Shown here in pieces: positions 41,707 to 52,999 of a stretch of DNA of 64,000 nt. Positions within the stretch are counted from its first letter, which is position 1. Each line of letters opens with the position of its first letter. Both the position numbers and the translations under genes were made by a program. Under the pieces are notes generated by a model, which saw nothing but the letters and a program-made list of their open reading frames with translations, was not told where the DNA came from and made no database searches. The DNA comes from Nissolia schottii (lineage: Eukaryota; Streptophyta; Magnoliopsida; Fabales; Fabaceae): contig QANU01109201.1 of NCBI GenBank assembly GCA_003254905.1, forward strand, positions 281,606 to 345,605, in the 5' to 3' direction.

Positions 41707-44110
41707 TCACAAAGACAGCCCGGCAAAAAGTGACTCCAACTCCTCGTCCTGTGATACAGTTCTCTGACATAACAAGGTAAAAGTATAATACAATTAGTCA
41801 CTTGATAAAAGCAAATATATTATGAAACTCTAAACAGCAATAGAAAGATATATGACAAAACCTAGCTGATAAACAAGGAATATGTACTGGCCTACCTGGA
41901 TTGACATAAGTTGCAGAATTTTATTTAGAACCCTCAGCCGATGAGCAACATAGGTACTGTTTGCAGGCAATCGGCTCATTCTCCCTATTTCTTCATGAAC
42001 TGCAGCCTGCTTTTTCTCACAACATGTCGGTTGCTGTGGTTCAGGCTGGCCGATAGCTTCAATCTCCATCATTTGATCAAGAGTATTGTCACCCTTTATA
42101 TGATCAAGTAAATCCATGTTTCTGCTGAACAGACCAATATCAAAATAAAACAAATACTCAGACATGCCAACTACATTAGGAAAACATAGTGAATACAAAG
42201 ACTCTTAAAGGGGAAAACATAAATAAAAGGTGGGCTAGTGCACAAGGCTCATACCTAGTAGAGAATTGGGAGGATAGATGTATGAAGTCTAACCCTGCAA
42301 CAAAGAGGTTGTTTCCAGGATTTGAACCTATGACCTCCAGGTCAAAAGGCAACCTTACTGTGGTGCAGAGGCTCAGCGTCTCAATCTTAAAAGGGCAAAC
42401 ATAACCTTGTCAATTCCAACATCTAAACATGAAAAACTCTAGATACTGGTAAGAAATCTAATACTCCAAACTTAATTACTAAGGATACACTTGTCAATTC
42501 CAACATCTAAACACAAAAAACTCTAGATATTAGTAAGAAATCTGATACTCCAAACTTATTACTAAGGATACACACACCAACAAGTTGTCTTACCAACATG
42601 TTTCAAAGTCTTGGGCTAAAAAGCAATTTGTCCCCCTAATTTTATTACTTTAGTTGCAATTTTCACCTCATGTATCAAACTAAGAATACACCCTTATTTA
42701 ATATATTTAATTGTAGTTCTCCCTTTTTATCTAATTTAATAGGGAAATTTTGACGTAGTTTTCTTTTACCAAAAACATTCTTTGAAGAAAAAATTACGAT
42801 TACCCAATAATAAAATTATTTTTATCTAATAATTTTTTTTTTCTACACCACTCGTTATCTAACTTCTATCTTTCTCTATCTTCAATGGTAGAGACCATAC
42901 TCTTCTACAAGTGTGTGAGATGGTGAAATACATAGGAGTGGGATAGACAATATGGGACAAGTAATATGGGACAATTGGACATTTTAGGTGACAACTCTGC
43001 AGAGTGAAAGGGCCAAAAGTGAAATTGGATGGTGGACAACAGTGGAGATGGATTTTTGAAGCTCCAAATTGTTGATGTTTCAGACTTAGCAGAGTGATCA
43101 TCAGTTACATCAGAAGATATGTGAAGAGGCTAAAGATTGGAAAATTGCACGAGTCTAGGATTGACTCGTTGTCATAGAGTGGAAATCTAATTTACAAAAA
43201 CAATTTCAAGGGGAGACGTTTATCTATATATGTCAGGACATGGCACCACAATACTAACACTAACAATATGAAAATAACAGTGTTTCAGGTTTTGTAATTA
43301 TATGCAGGCTATGTGAGAGGTAAGAAAAGAGAGAGATTCAAAACCTAGGAAGCATGAATCGGTAACACATGTTTGACACGCCGCAGACATGGACACATGA
43401 ACACTCGTCTAACATTCGTGTCCAAAAGTGTCTAAACAAAAGAATATAATTTTTTGGTCAGACATGACCCAAAATCTTCTGGACAAGGCTCAAAGACAAC
43501 CATATATTAATATTAATATCAGAATAGCAAAATTGCATAGAGGGGATTAAATTCCAAGATCAATAGCAGAGCAGTGGAAAGGAAATTCACCAATTGGCAA
43601 TACCACCAGTTCAAATGAATAATACACACACAACTAAATTAGATCAAATTCCACATAAACACTTGTATTGACTTGAAAACTGTCAGCTTGCCACTAAATT
43701 AAGATTTTCAGCAATAGCAAAAGCCTTGAACCATTTTCTTCGATAAATAAAAGTAAAAAACATGTCATTCAATGATAACGGAAAACAAACTTGAAGGTAA
43801 TCAAAAATTAAAGCCTCAATTGGTTCCCTCGTTATAATACACCCCATATCATAGTGCTAGTTAAATACAAAGATTACAGAAAAATGGATTTTTGAGCTCA
43901 ATAGATCAGCGAATCGAAATAGAGGTAGAGAGGGGAAGAGAGAACGAACCTCGAAGAAGAAGTTGCTATAAAACCCTAGCCGACGACGATGACGGCGTGG
44001 CGGCGATCGACGCCGGCGAGTGCGTCTCAGACTCGCTAATACGGATGCGAGATGCGAAGGTGCGATGCGAATACGTTTCTCTTCAACGGAATTGTAGAGG
44101 GCGAGCCCAA
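41707..44110 (-). CDS. Small conserved plant protein of unknown function (92 aa)
   Basis: Coding exons are complement(41896..42121), with ATG at 42117, and complement(41707..41763), joined in phase 0. The product opens 'MDLLDHIKGDNTLDQMMEIE', has a CC pair, a helical middle ('VHEEIGRMSRLPANSTYVAH', 'LRVLNKILQLMSIQ') and an acidic end ('QDEELESLFAGLSL'). A 5' UTR exon probably ends at 43950 (CTTCGAG|gttcgt), leaving a 1.8-kb 5' UTR intron that contains a SINE and a tandem duplication. I recall similar ~90-residue plant proteins without a known function; no catalytic or binding motif is visible. Splice borders and intact frame support a real gene. The transcript start near 44110 is an estimate. 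Confidence 0.75.
42223..42384 (-). mobile_element. AU-like SINE
   Basis: On the minus strand, the B-box GGTTCAAATCC (42318-42328) is followed by 'TGGAAACAACCTCTTTGTTG' and 'GCAGGGTTAGACT', the hallmark order of plant AU SINEs. Flanks show a 20-bp duplication, TCTTAAARGGGMAAACATAA, at 42203-42222 and 42385-42404 with two mismatches. It sits in the 5' UTR intron of the 92-aa gene. Confidence 0.88.
42406..42573. repeat. Tandem duplication, 84-bp period, two copies
   Basis: 'CTTGTCAATTCCAACATCTA' begins both copies (42406 and 42490), and both end 'TTACTAAGGATACAC'. The copies differ at a handful of positions. Bases 42574-43949 are otherwise intron sequence without recognised features. Confidence 0.92.
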
Positions 44111-44151
44111 AGGGTATTGGCCCTAGCCCGAATAGAATTGGGCTTTTTTTC

Positions 44152-44562
44152 GATGCGTTTGGTAAATGAGATAGAGACATGACAAGAATATAAAGAAATG
44201 GGATAGAGACATAAAAAAATAAGAGAATAAGTTAATCTTATATTTTATTTTGTTACAGTATATAAGAAACACTTATTTGTATTTGTATCTTGTTTGGTTT
44301 AATAAAAATAAGATAGAAAATACATTTCAAATACTTAAAATACTCTTGTTGCATTAATTTAATAGGAAAAAAATAAATTATCCTAATCTAAAAGGTTGTG
44401 TCACCATGTCCTGTCTTCATGTCTCAGCAAAATAGAGGAAACGAAAATGCACTAATTTTCTATCCTAAGACACTAGTTTTTGTACTTGTCTCAACAATCA
44501 AACATGATCTTATGTCTTTTTATCTCTGTATTTATGTCTTTTTTCAGCAACCAAATGCAATC
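44152..44562. mobile_element. Probable hAT/Mutator-like MITE
   Basis: Ends are imperfect inverted repeats: GATGCGTTTGGTAAATGAG ... and, from the other end, GATTGCATTTGGTTGCTGA. Both are followed by AGACAT-rich sequence. The 'TGCRTTTGGT' end is common in plant MITEs. Target duplication not resolved. It lies just beyond the 5' end of the 92-aa gene. Confidence 0.55.
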
Positions 44563-45157
44563 TTAGGGGTTGGGGCTTAAGTCTCATTGACAAAAAAATG
44601 AAGGCCAATACGAGGCTCAAAATTGTCAATGTAGGGCTTAAAAGCAATGTGTGATGATGTTAGTGATATAACTCTCCAATTAAAGTATTTTATGCTTAGT
44701 AATTCATGTAATTTTTAGGTATTTTAGTAGTCATCACCCGACATTGTATGAGGGACATCCCTGGCAAGATATGCAAGGCTTGGAGATGATGCATGATAAG
44801 CGATCAAAAGAGGGTAAGGATTGTTGTTCAGCACAAACGATGGACCAACATTGGAGGCACCAGAACTTGAGCGAACATCTTTAAGTTCAATAAGGAGCTC
44901 AATGGCGCTGAGTACGTTGCTAAACCACTTCTACATATGAAACATGTGCCTAACATGGTCGTCCTTCTTATTAATTTCAAATGAATAAAACTTTATGATG
45001 TGATCAACGCCAATGGGCATCCTATATAACACTCTCTTAATGATCCTACACTCCCCAAACTCTTCTTCCTTTTTTTCTCACCATTATAAAACACTAACAT
45101 CTCTACTTACTCCTCACTCATCTTTTCTCTAACTTACACAAAAACCACATTGGTACA
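44563..45157. other. No recognised gene
   Basis: Low-identity AT-rich stretch; nothing supports a coding or RNA feature. Confidence 0.5.
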
Positions 45158-45450
45158 CACTACAAAATAGCATGCATCTTTATTTATAGATCTGACTTTG
45201 GACACTTTATAAAGGAGTCGATTGAAATCGACTCCTATTTAAAAAAAAATTATTGGAAGTTGATTTAAATCAACTCTTCCAATTTAAAAATAAATAAATA
45301 AATAACACCTTAAACGGGAGTTGATTTAAATCGACTCTCTTTATAGGAAAATTAGTTTATTTTGGGAATAACTTTTACATTAGTTCATTTGATAAATAAC
45401 CTATTTTTCATGTTTTATTTCTGAAATTTTGCCAATCATTTTGTGTAGTA
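45158..45450. mobile_element. Possible mini-CACTA element with three internal palindromes
   Basis: Ends read CACTACAAAAT and, from the right, TACTACACAAAAT. Inside are three near-palindromes: GGAGTCGATTGAAATCGACT (about 45212), GAAGTTGATTTAAATCAACT (about 45256) and GGAGTTGATTTAAATCGACT (about 45316). One end differs from the canonical CACTA, and no 3-bp duplication is certain. Confidence 0.45.
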
Positions 45451-46239
45451 CTTCTCCGTGTCACTGCTTGTCACTCCTCAAGGATCATGTGTGGAAAAAC
45501 AATTATTTCATATCCATCCTTAGGTCCCAACTGAACTACATATAACAGTTTCCATATACTCTCCTAATCAGTACTTATCATGCCAAACAAATTTATCAAT
45601 TTATCAATCTATTAATCTATTAATCTATTAATATATAAAAAAAAAGTCAAATAATTTCACTTTATAAATTAGACATATGTCAACATCACAACAAAAAAAA
45701 ATTTCTTTAAAAAGAACAATACATAATTTTTTTTTTATATATTAATCCTTTTCAACACATAATTATTTATATTCTTTATATATTAAAAAGTATAATTTGG
45801 TTATTACATGATTAATAATAAAATTTAAATAAAATGGATAAAACCCTCTTTTGACCCCATAGTTAAACAAAATAATAAAGATATTTTTTTACTAATTATT
45901 AGTATAATTAATCTCGTAATTACTCAAGATAATTTTAATATTCAAATTTATTGTACAAGATGAAGAGTCGTGAGTTAATTAGAAAGATGAAAAGTAAAAA
46001 AAAAACATATGAACAATGAAATAATGAAAAACAAAAAATTAATTGAAATTATATGAAATAATGTATAAATAATCAAAATATAAGAAAATTCTAACATGAA
46101 TAGAGATCAAGGGAGCTATTGTCATGTAACAAGCTGAGAGGAACAACTTTAATATATATAAGAATACTATTATAATATGGGAAGTATTATATTCTCATAA
46201 TATGCACATGAAATAGCCATATACACGTGAAGAACTTGG

Positions 46240-46604
46240 CAAAGTTGATAGAACATATTTGAGTTTTGATTTAGTTTGCATGTCTAATTCTAATAATGAG
46301 TTTTTTTCATAATATTTACACACAAGAATTTCTAAATATCATTAGACTTTTTGATTTATCAAACCATGAATTCAATTTGAAGGTTGGCACTCCAATCATA
46401 TTATTCAGAAACATTAATCATTCTGCTAGATTGTGTAATGGTAACATGTTATTCATTACTAGAATTGACAAACAAATTATTAAAACAAAGGTTTTAACAG
46501 GTAACAATATTAGTGAAAAGATGTTCTTGCAAGAGATGACTCCAACACCAATGCCAAGACTCTCACTCATTTTGGATATAAGAAACTTTTTAGAAATATA
46601 TTGA
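46240..46604 (+). pseudogene. Helitron PIF1-like helicase fragment
   Basis: The frame 'EFLNIIRLFDLSNHEFNLKV' continues to 'GTPIILFRNINHSARLCNGN', the C-terminal part of plant Helitron PIF1-like helicases. A preceding stretch in another frame ('DLVCMSNSNNEFF') extends the match upstream, separated by a frameshift in a T run. It ends early at 'DIRNFLEIY'. No Rep/HUH domain or CTRR end was found nearby. Bases 45451-46240 are AT-rich without genes. Confidence 0.8.
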
Positions 46605-48930
46605 TTGTTTGCTATTATGACATCAACTTTACTTTATGTAAGATGTGTCAAGTTACGTTTAATCTCACAAACCATACATTTCATTAATAATATACATAGG
46701 GAAAAAAAAACTAGACTATTTTCGTAGGAGATAGATTTGTCTCTCAAAGATATAATAGTCACAACATTAGTATTTTAATTTATTTATTTTCTACGAAGTT
46801 AGTCTCTTAATGATTAAAAGCATTACATTTTAGTCATTTTATTAATNGGGACTAAAACCAAACTTTTAAATTTTACACGGACCAAAAACATAATTAACCA
46901 TTTTATTAATTCTTTAAAAATATAACAATTATCATATTAGTTATTTCAAAACACTAATATGAAAACATTTTTAACTATTAAGAGACTAATATAGGAAAAT
47001 AAATTTAAAAGATTAATGTGATAGCTGTTGTACCTTTTAATGATCAAAATAGAGTTTTGCTCTTTAAATTTATGCATAAGGTATATTATATCTCTTATAA
47101 ATTAAAAATATACGCTTTGTAATTAAAATTCAAGAGATACATACACAAATTATATTAACTTTAAAAATAATAATTTTTAAAAATTATTAAAATGTCATAA
47201 ATAATTAACACATTACGCTATGCGCATAGCGGATACTAATTCTAGTTGTAAAACTGAAAAGAAATAAAAGAGAGGAAAAAAAAAAAGTTAAAGGGGGGAA
47301 GAATTATCTCGTTCCAAGACAATTCAGTAATTGTTAGAAAAGTCATCTGTCAGGATTGTTTTCAGTGACAGAAGCCAGAAGGAATCTCAGCACATGACAA
47401 AAGTATAGTTTTTGTTAAAAAAGAAAATTAAAAGATTAAAGATTTGGCTGGGGCATGCAATGAGGGTGAGACATGGAACTCAGGTTGCATCTGCCTCTCT
47501 TTGCATGAGCGTTCAAGCATCATGATATTCATTGACCATTGATGGGTGCAATGATATTTCAGGTTTGGAGAGTAGAAAACTAGAAATGCCCTAATAATCA
47601 TCCACATATGCACATAATTGAATGATTAGGACTCGTGGATAAGTAATGATTTCATCACTTTTAGATGGATGGGGATGTAATTATGGCTATAGAGCTGGTA
47701 TTTTCTTAGATTTAGTGATTGGAGTTACTTGGATTAAAGGACAAGCTCTATGTGGAGTCTGGTGATGGTTCGCAATCAAGGGGGCATCGTTATAACGGTG
47801 GTTGGCATTCTTTTTAGTTAATCGTGAATGGCACCACCAACCATGTATAAGAGTAATTAAAAATAAATAAATAAAATTAAAGAAAAGCTCTAACTTTTAC
47901 ATGTGATGTTTCACTTAAAGTTTTATTTAAAATTAATTATTATTTAATTAAATTCAAAAAGTATTAATTACCATATTTTTAATTTTTTATTTATTATAAT
48001 GCTTAATATTATATTAATTGCATTGTAATTTTTTATAAAAGTAGTTTAGTGTAAGAATTGTTTTTAAAAAATAAATGCGCACTGTGTAGTAGATATGATC
48101 ACAATCAATCATTACCTACGCCAGAGTCAACATTCAATAGAATGCCACAATTTTGCAGCATTTTCTTAATCATGATTTTGATATTTAAAAACAAAAACCA
48201 AAAATATGTATTGAAGGGAATCATTGAAATATAAATACATGTAAAAGGATATTGATGTAAGCATTGAAAGAGAGTTTTCAAAAGAACAATGCAGAAAGAG
48301 TATAATTTTCTTTTAGCTTTTATATAACATTAATATAGCTGATAAAAATGTGTTGGATTTTATGGCTCATATTAGTGTTTCAAATTTAATCTTTGTATTA
48401 TGTTGAATGATAAAGTTCCACATTATTTGATGTTAACTTAAGAGAAGTTTTTATATGTGAACTTGGTTTACAAATGATTATGGTATTAGGCTAGCAATGT
48501 GGACTTGGGTCTAGCCAAACACACGCATGTGATCGTCTCGCTTTGCCCCGTCATGTCTCATATTTGCCTGTGTAAGTCTAATGTATCTTTTGTTTTGTTT
48601 TCGTCTCCTATTTGTTTAATTTTTTATTATTATTATTTGCAGACATAACTTGCCTATTTGGGCCACTTAATAATTAAGCAACATGTAGTCTATTTATGTC
48701 TTATCTAACCAAGAACACAACATCACATGACACCACCACAATATTATCTCTTCATCTTCTCAGTTCTTCTTCTTCCCTACGCCACTGCTATTATTACTTC
48801 TTCCTCTTCCATTTTGTGGGTGCACAAATCGAGGACTCCCCTGCATCCACTTTTGCGCGGTTTCACTTTATTTCATCGGAACAAGATATGGTTACTCGGT
48901 GTGCCATAAACGGCATGTAGACGAGTTCTT
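46605..48930. other. AT-rich stretch without recognised gene
   Basis: No coding region is supported. An undetermined base (n) occurs at about 46846. The 47430-47600 part is less AT-rich but gives no recognisable protein on either strand. Confidence 0.55.
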
Positions 48931-49517
48931 GAGGCATTACAAAAAAAAATGCCAAATATCGATAGATTAACCGATAGCAAATTCTCATTAGTGATGTTGA
49001 AAGATTTCGAGGCTAATTATGTTGGTTTCAGGAGAGTATGTACCCAATACCTAACAACCTATTCATATACATTGACAAATACGCCGCTAATCCTTCGCAT
49101 CGTTTTGTGTCAAACGACCTATCAACGAATTATTCTATTGGCAATAATAAAAATATTTTTTAATTATTGTTAGGGTATTGCTGATAGATTTGGCCATCCA
49201 AATTCGCCAACATTTGAATTTCGCATTGGCAGAAAGATTATCACTTTTGTGAAACGCGACATTTAATTAAATTAGTTGCCAACATATTTGAATGACAAAT
49301 TCATTGGCAAGCTTAAGATAATAACATGACACGTCCTTATCGAGCCACGCCCCCACCATCTTATCTTTCTAACCCTAACCTTCTCTCTTTTACTCTATCC
49401 CTCTCTTCTCTTCCCCACCAAACCACCACCTCCCACCATCGCTCACACTACCACCCACCACTACTCTGCCACTCTCTCGCACCACCACCACCATCATGCC
49501 CCTACCATTGTGCCCTT

Positions 49518-49540
49518 CTCTCTCTCTCTCTCTCTCTCAG
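49518..49540. repeat. (CT)n microsatellite
   Basis: About ten CT units in a CCA/CCT-rich low-complexity region (49340-49600) that yields only Pro/His/Ser-rich meaningless frames. Confidence 0.85.
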
Positions 49541-49599
49541 GCGCGCACCACCACCACCACTGCCGCACCCTTCTGTCTAGCTCTCAGCCCACCACCCAC

Positions 49600-49960
49600 T
49601 ACTAAAAATTTGCAGGTAATCATGTTTCCTGCAAATTTTTGTATGAATTAGAATTCACAGGTAACATGATGGAAGGTAACTAGTAGCTGCGAATTTCAAG
49701 ATTCGCAAGTAATTACTAGTGGATTTTTTTGTAGAATACTGCAAAATTTCATAGATAATTTTTGTGGCAGTTAGGTGTTTAGGAGGAATTTTGCTACGAT
49801 TTTTTATATGAATTCTTTCACATGAAACATTTTGCAAGAAAATTCACAGGTAAGTTTCGCATATAAATTTTACCGCAAATTTCCCAAGTAAATTTCGTAA
49901 CAAGCTTGCAAGTAATTTGCACAAGCAAGTACATGTTGCGACAAAATTCGCAGCCTTTTA
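49600..49960. repeat. Cluster of short repeated motifs, possible CACTA subterminal region
   Basis: Variants of 'TTCGCAAGTAAT', 'TTTGCAGGTAAT' and 'TTCACAGGTAA' recur in both directions. Such clustering resembles the subterminal repeats of CACTA elements and would fit the CACTA end at 51817. This is a pattern impression only. Confidence 0.35.
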
Positions 49961-50119
49961 AATGCGGCCTTCTTTTTATGCAAAGGAAAACAACGTGACC
50001 TAATTTGCTGCAACAATCAAGCCGTGATTTGAATTAGATGTGATCATACTAACTCAACCTAATTTAATCAAACCAACTAAGTCATGGATATTATATGACC
50101 AATTCAATTTTTAAAAAAC

Positions 50120-50499
50120 AGGTTAAATATGTTTGTAGTCCCTAAAAAATTAGAAATTTTGTGTCTTACCCTTTAAAAAAATTTATTACGAAATCGTCCC
50201 TAAGAAATTTTTTTGGTAGGATTTAGTCCCTGCAGTCAAGTTAGGTCGTTAACTGCTGACGTAACAGTTAACTTCACAACGTGACAGGCCACATGTCCAC
50301 ACACAATTGACATGTGACATTGCATGTGATCTGCCACTTGGCCAAGTTAACTGTCATGTCAACAGGTAATGACCCAACTTGACAATATGGACTAAATCCT
50401 ACCAAAAAATTTGTTAAGGACTATTTCCTAAAAAAAATATTTTTAAGCGTAACACACCAAATTTATAATTTTTTAGAGACAAAAAACATATTTAAACCT
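50120..50499. mobile_element. MITE with about 44-bp terminal inverted repeats
   Basis: The left end AGGTTAAATATGTTTGTAGT and the reverse-complemented right end AGGTTTAAATATGTTTTTTG continue into 'CCCTAAAAAATTAGAAATTT' and 'TCTCTAAAAAATTATAAATT' respectively, so the arms match over some 44 bp. The 380-bp element belongs to a type very common in legumes ('GGTTAAATATGTTTTTAGTC' ends). The interior is non-coding and contains further self-complementary words such as 'AGTTAACTGTCATG'. Confidence 0.85.
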
Positions 50500-51599
50500 A
50501 AACAAATTCTATCCTCTTTAAAAATTACTATTGATGACTTTTTTAAGTCATTGTGGGATTAGTGGGCCTTGAGCCTCCTGGCTTCTGCCAAAAAAGAATT
50601 GAGAAATCTTCTCACTTTATATTATAGTTTGATGTGCATTCTACCATAGTACCCCTAAACTTAGATACCATCACTTAGTACCCCTGTTTTTAAAGAAAAC
50701 GGGTTGAAACATTACTCCTCTTCCCACCGTCCCTTCCTTGTTAATAAGTCCCCCTAATTTGCAAACACATCCCTCACAAATGTCACATTACACATCAGCC
50801 CTCACCTCTCCATTTTTAATTTTTAGTTTTGTCCTCCATTCATAGCAAGAAAAGAAAAAAAACGCAGATTGCTTGCCTTGAAAGGTTAAATGCTCAACTT
50901 TGGACATAGAGAGAGAATCGTCCACCGCCAGTAGATGATCAGTAATCATCAATTTAGGTTTTAGGGGTTTTAGGGTTGTTACTCGACTTGTCCATTGCCA
51001 AAAGATGATTAACCTAAACTATTTTGGATTTATGGTTTGTGGGGTAGAGAATCCACCGTCAATCGATATGATTAACATTAACTTAGGATTTTGGGTTTGT
51101 GGGGATAAAGAATGTCGTTAATTAAAGGTTTTTTTAATGCTTTGAGTTAATGTATTATGTAACTAATGATGCATCATATTTAATTTTTGAGTTATTAATG
51201 ATGTTTATATTAAATTTTCTATGTTTCTCTATACAATTCGATAAAAGAGAATCATGCAAGTAATTACCTTTTTGGTGTCCAACTTCGGATACCATTTTTA
51301 CCCATATACATAATTATTTTTAAAACATTTTTTGGTGAAAATGTAAATCCATGTGGCCACTAGTCCTCCATCAGCCTATATTTGATAAATTATCTCACCA
51401 AAGTGCAGGAAGTTTACTCATGATTATCCCCTAAAATACTACCCATTACATGTCAAAAAATTAATAACTACAGTGCAAAAACGGATTGTCTGTTAAGCCC
51501 CACTAGTGATATACTAGTATTAATAGTTTAGAACATAAAAATTAAATAAGTTTTATTTAAGAAAAATATTACATTATACAAACAGATTTGTCAGTCAAT

Positions 51600-51817
51600 A
51601 GATACCTAACTTACATTGTTCATGTCAACCTCTTTCAAGCATTTTTTTTGTCAGCATGTTGCGACGGATTCGAAAATACATCAATAGTGTGTTACCAACG
51701 AGGCACATACTGACATACTTTTTTCGTCGGGAACATCGTCAATAATTGCCAAAACTGTCGATATCAACAACAAATTCGTCAAGAAATTCATCGGTATTAT
51801 GTGTTTATCTTGTAGTG
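51600..51817 (-). mobile_element. Terminus of a CACTA (En/Spm) transposon
   Basis: On the minus strand the end reads CACTACAAGATAAACAC at 51817. Subterminal words such as 'CCGATGAATTTC' and 'GACGAATTTG' follow. The opposite end is not certain; a degenerate CATTACAAAAAAAAATG at 48935 is a candidate. No transposase is seen. Confidence 0.6.
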
Positions 51818-52999
51818 AGGAGACTCATCTTATTCTGGAGGGAATCTCGTCAATGTCTTTCTACCGAGCAATAACTCTGGCGATAGAGATAAACTCTTAA
51901 GACAACACATTTGTACAATTTGAAGTATACTCATTCCATCTCCTTCCCTTTTCATCAGATCTAATGTCATAAAGAAAATAAAATGAATTATCAATAACTC
52001 AAAAGGTCGTCATCAAATTCGTACTAAAAATACCATTTATTGATTACGTTAATTACAGTCTAGATACCAACCAAACTTCAACAATAGATTAGAGGTTTCA
52101 TTTGCCTGGAAGTATATTGATTGCCGAATATTCATATCATAGTTATAAGAGGAATACTATATGTACAATGAAATTTGGACAACAACTATACAACCCTCTC
52201 ACAAAAGTATAGATTCTATTATGCTCACATTTTTTCTTTCCATGATAGAACTCATACTTTTATGAAAGAGTAGTATGATTGTTGCCTAAATTTTGTTATA
52301 CAAATAACATTCATCTAATTATAATGGGATGGATATCATACAAAGCCGTTGAGCATAACTTTCCTTTGGTTAATTGTTCTAAAAAAGCATGCATTATAAA
52401 ATTGACCATGGATCCCTCCAATTTAGTCTAACAAAAGGCATGAAATAACACAATGGATATAGACAACATGCCCGACAATTACTGTGAAAAGGTTGCAATT
52501 TTGATTGGATAAAGTAATTTTTATTTTAAAAAAAAAGTGTATCCTTTTTTTTTTCCTTTTGTAGACATTAGGAAATAATTCAACGCTCTAACCACCACTG
52601 TCGGGAATATTAGTCTCATTGTCTCCACTGTTCAATAATACGTTGGCACCTGATTTGCGCCAAATGGGGTCACAATGTGCTAGCCATAACTCATAATAAA
52701 ATCAAATCAAAGGCAATGTTAACGGGTAAAGAACAAGCACTAAATACAGTTAATCAATAAGACCACGGTTGGAATGGTTTGCTGGTTCAGACCCACACGT
52801 GACGAAGTGATACAAATCAATAAAGGGAAGAACAGAGCCATTACTTGTATTGTTCTGTATTATCTTCAGAGTTGTTGCACTTAAAAGTGAATCCAGTGGT
52901 GAGTCTGGGGCGCCCATCTCTTTATCGACTTGAATAATCAATGTGATGGGGCCAAATGTTTGGAGGCTAGTAGTGGTGCTTTAATTTGAGTTACCTAGG
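51818..52999. other. No recognised gene
   Basis: AT-rich and unremarkable. A short open stretch on the minus strand at 52750-52941 has no recognisable similarity. Confidence 0.5.

Noticed and set aside
47428-47613. Possible small minus-strand gene
   Set aside because: 61 codons without similarity, signal peptide or conserved motif; treated as chance.
49326-49580. Pro/His-rich 84-codon frame
   Set aside because: Generated by CCA/CT simple sequence; no family resemblance.
52750-52941. Retroelement coding fragment
   Set aside because: The 63-codon frame gives no match to gag or pol motifs that I can recognise.
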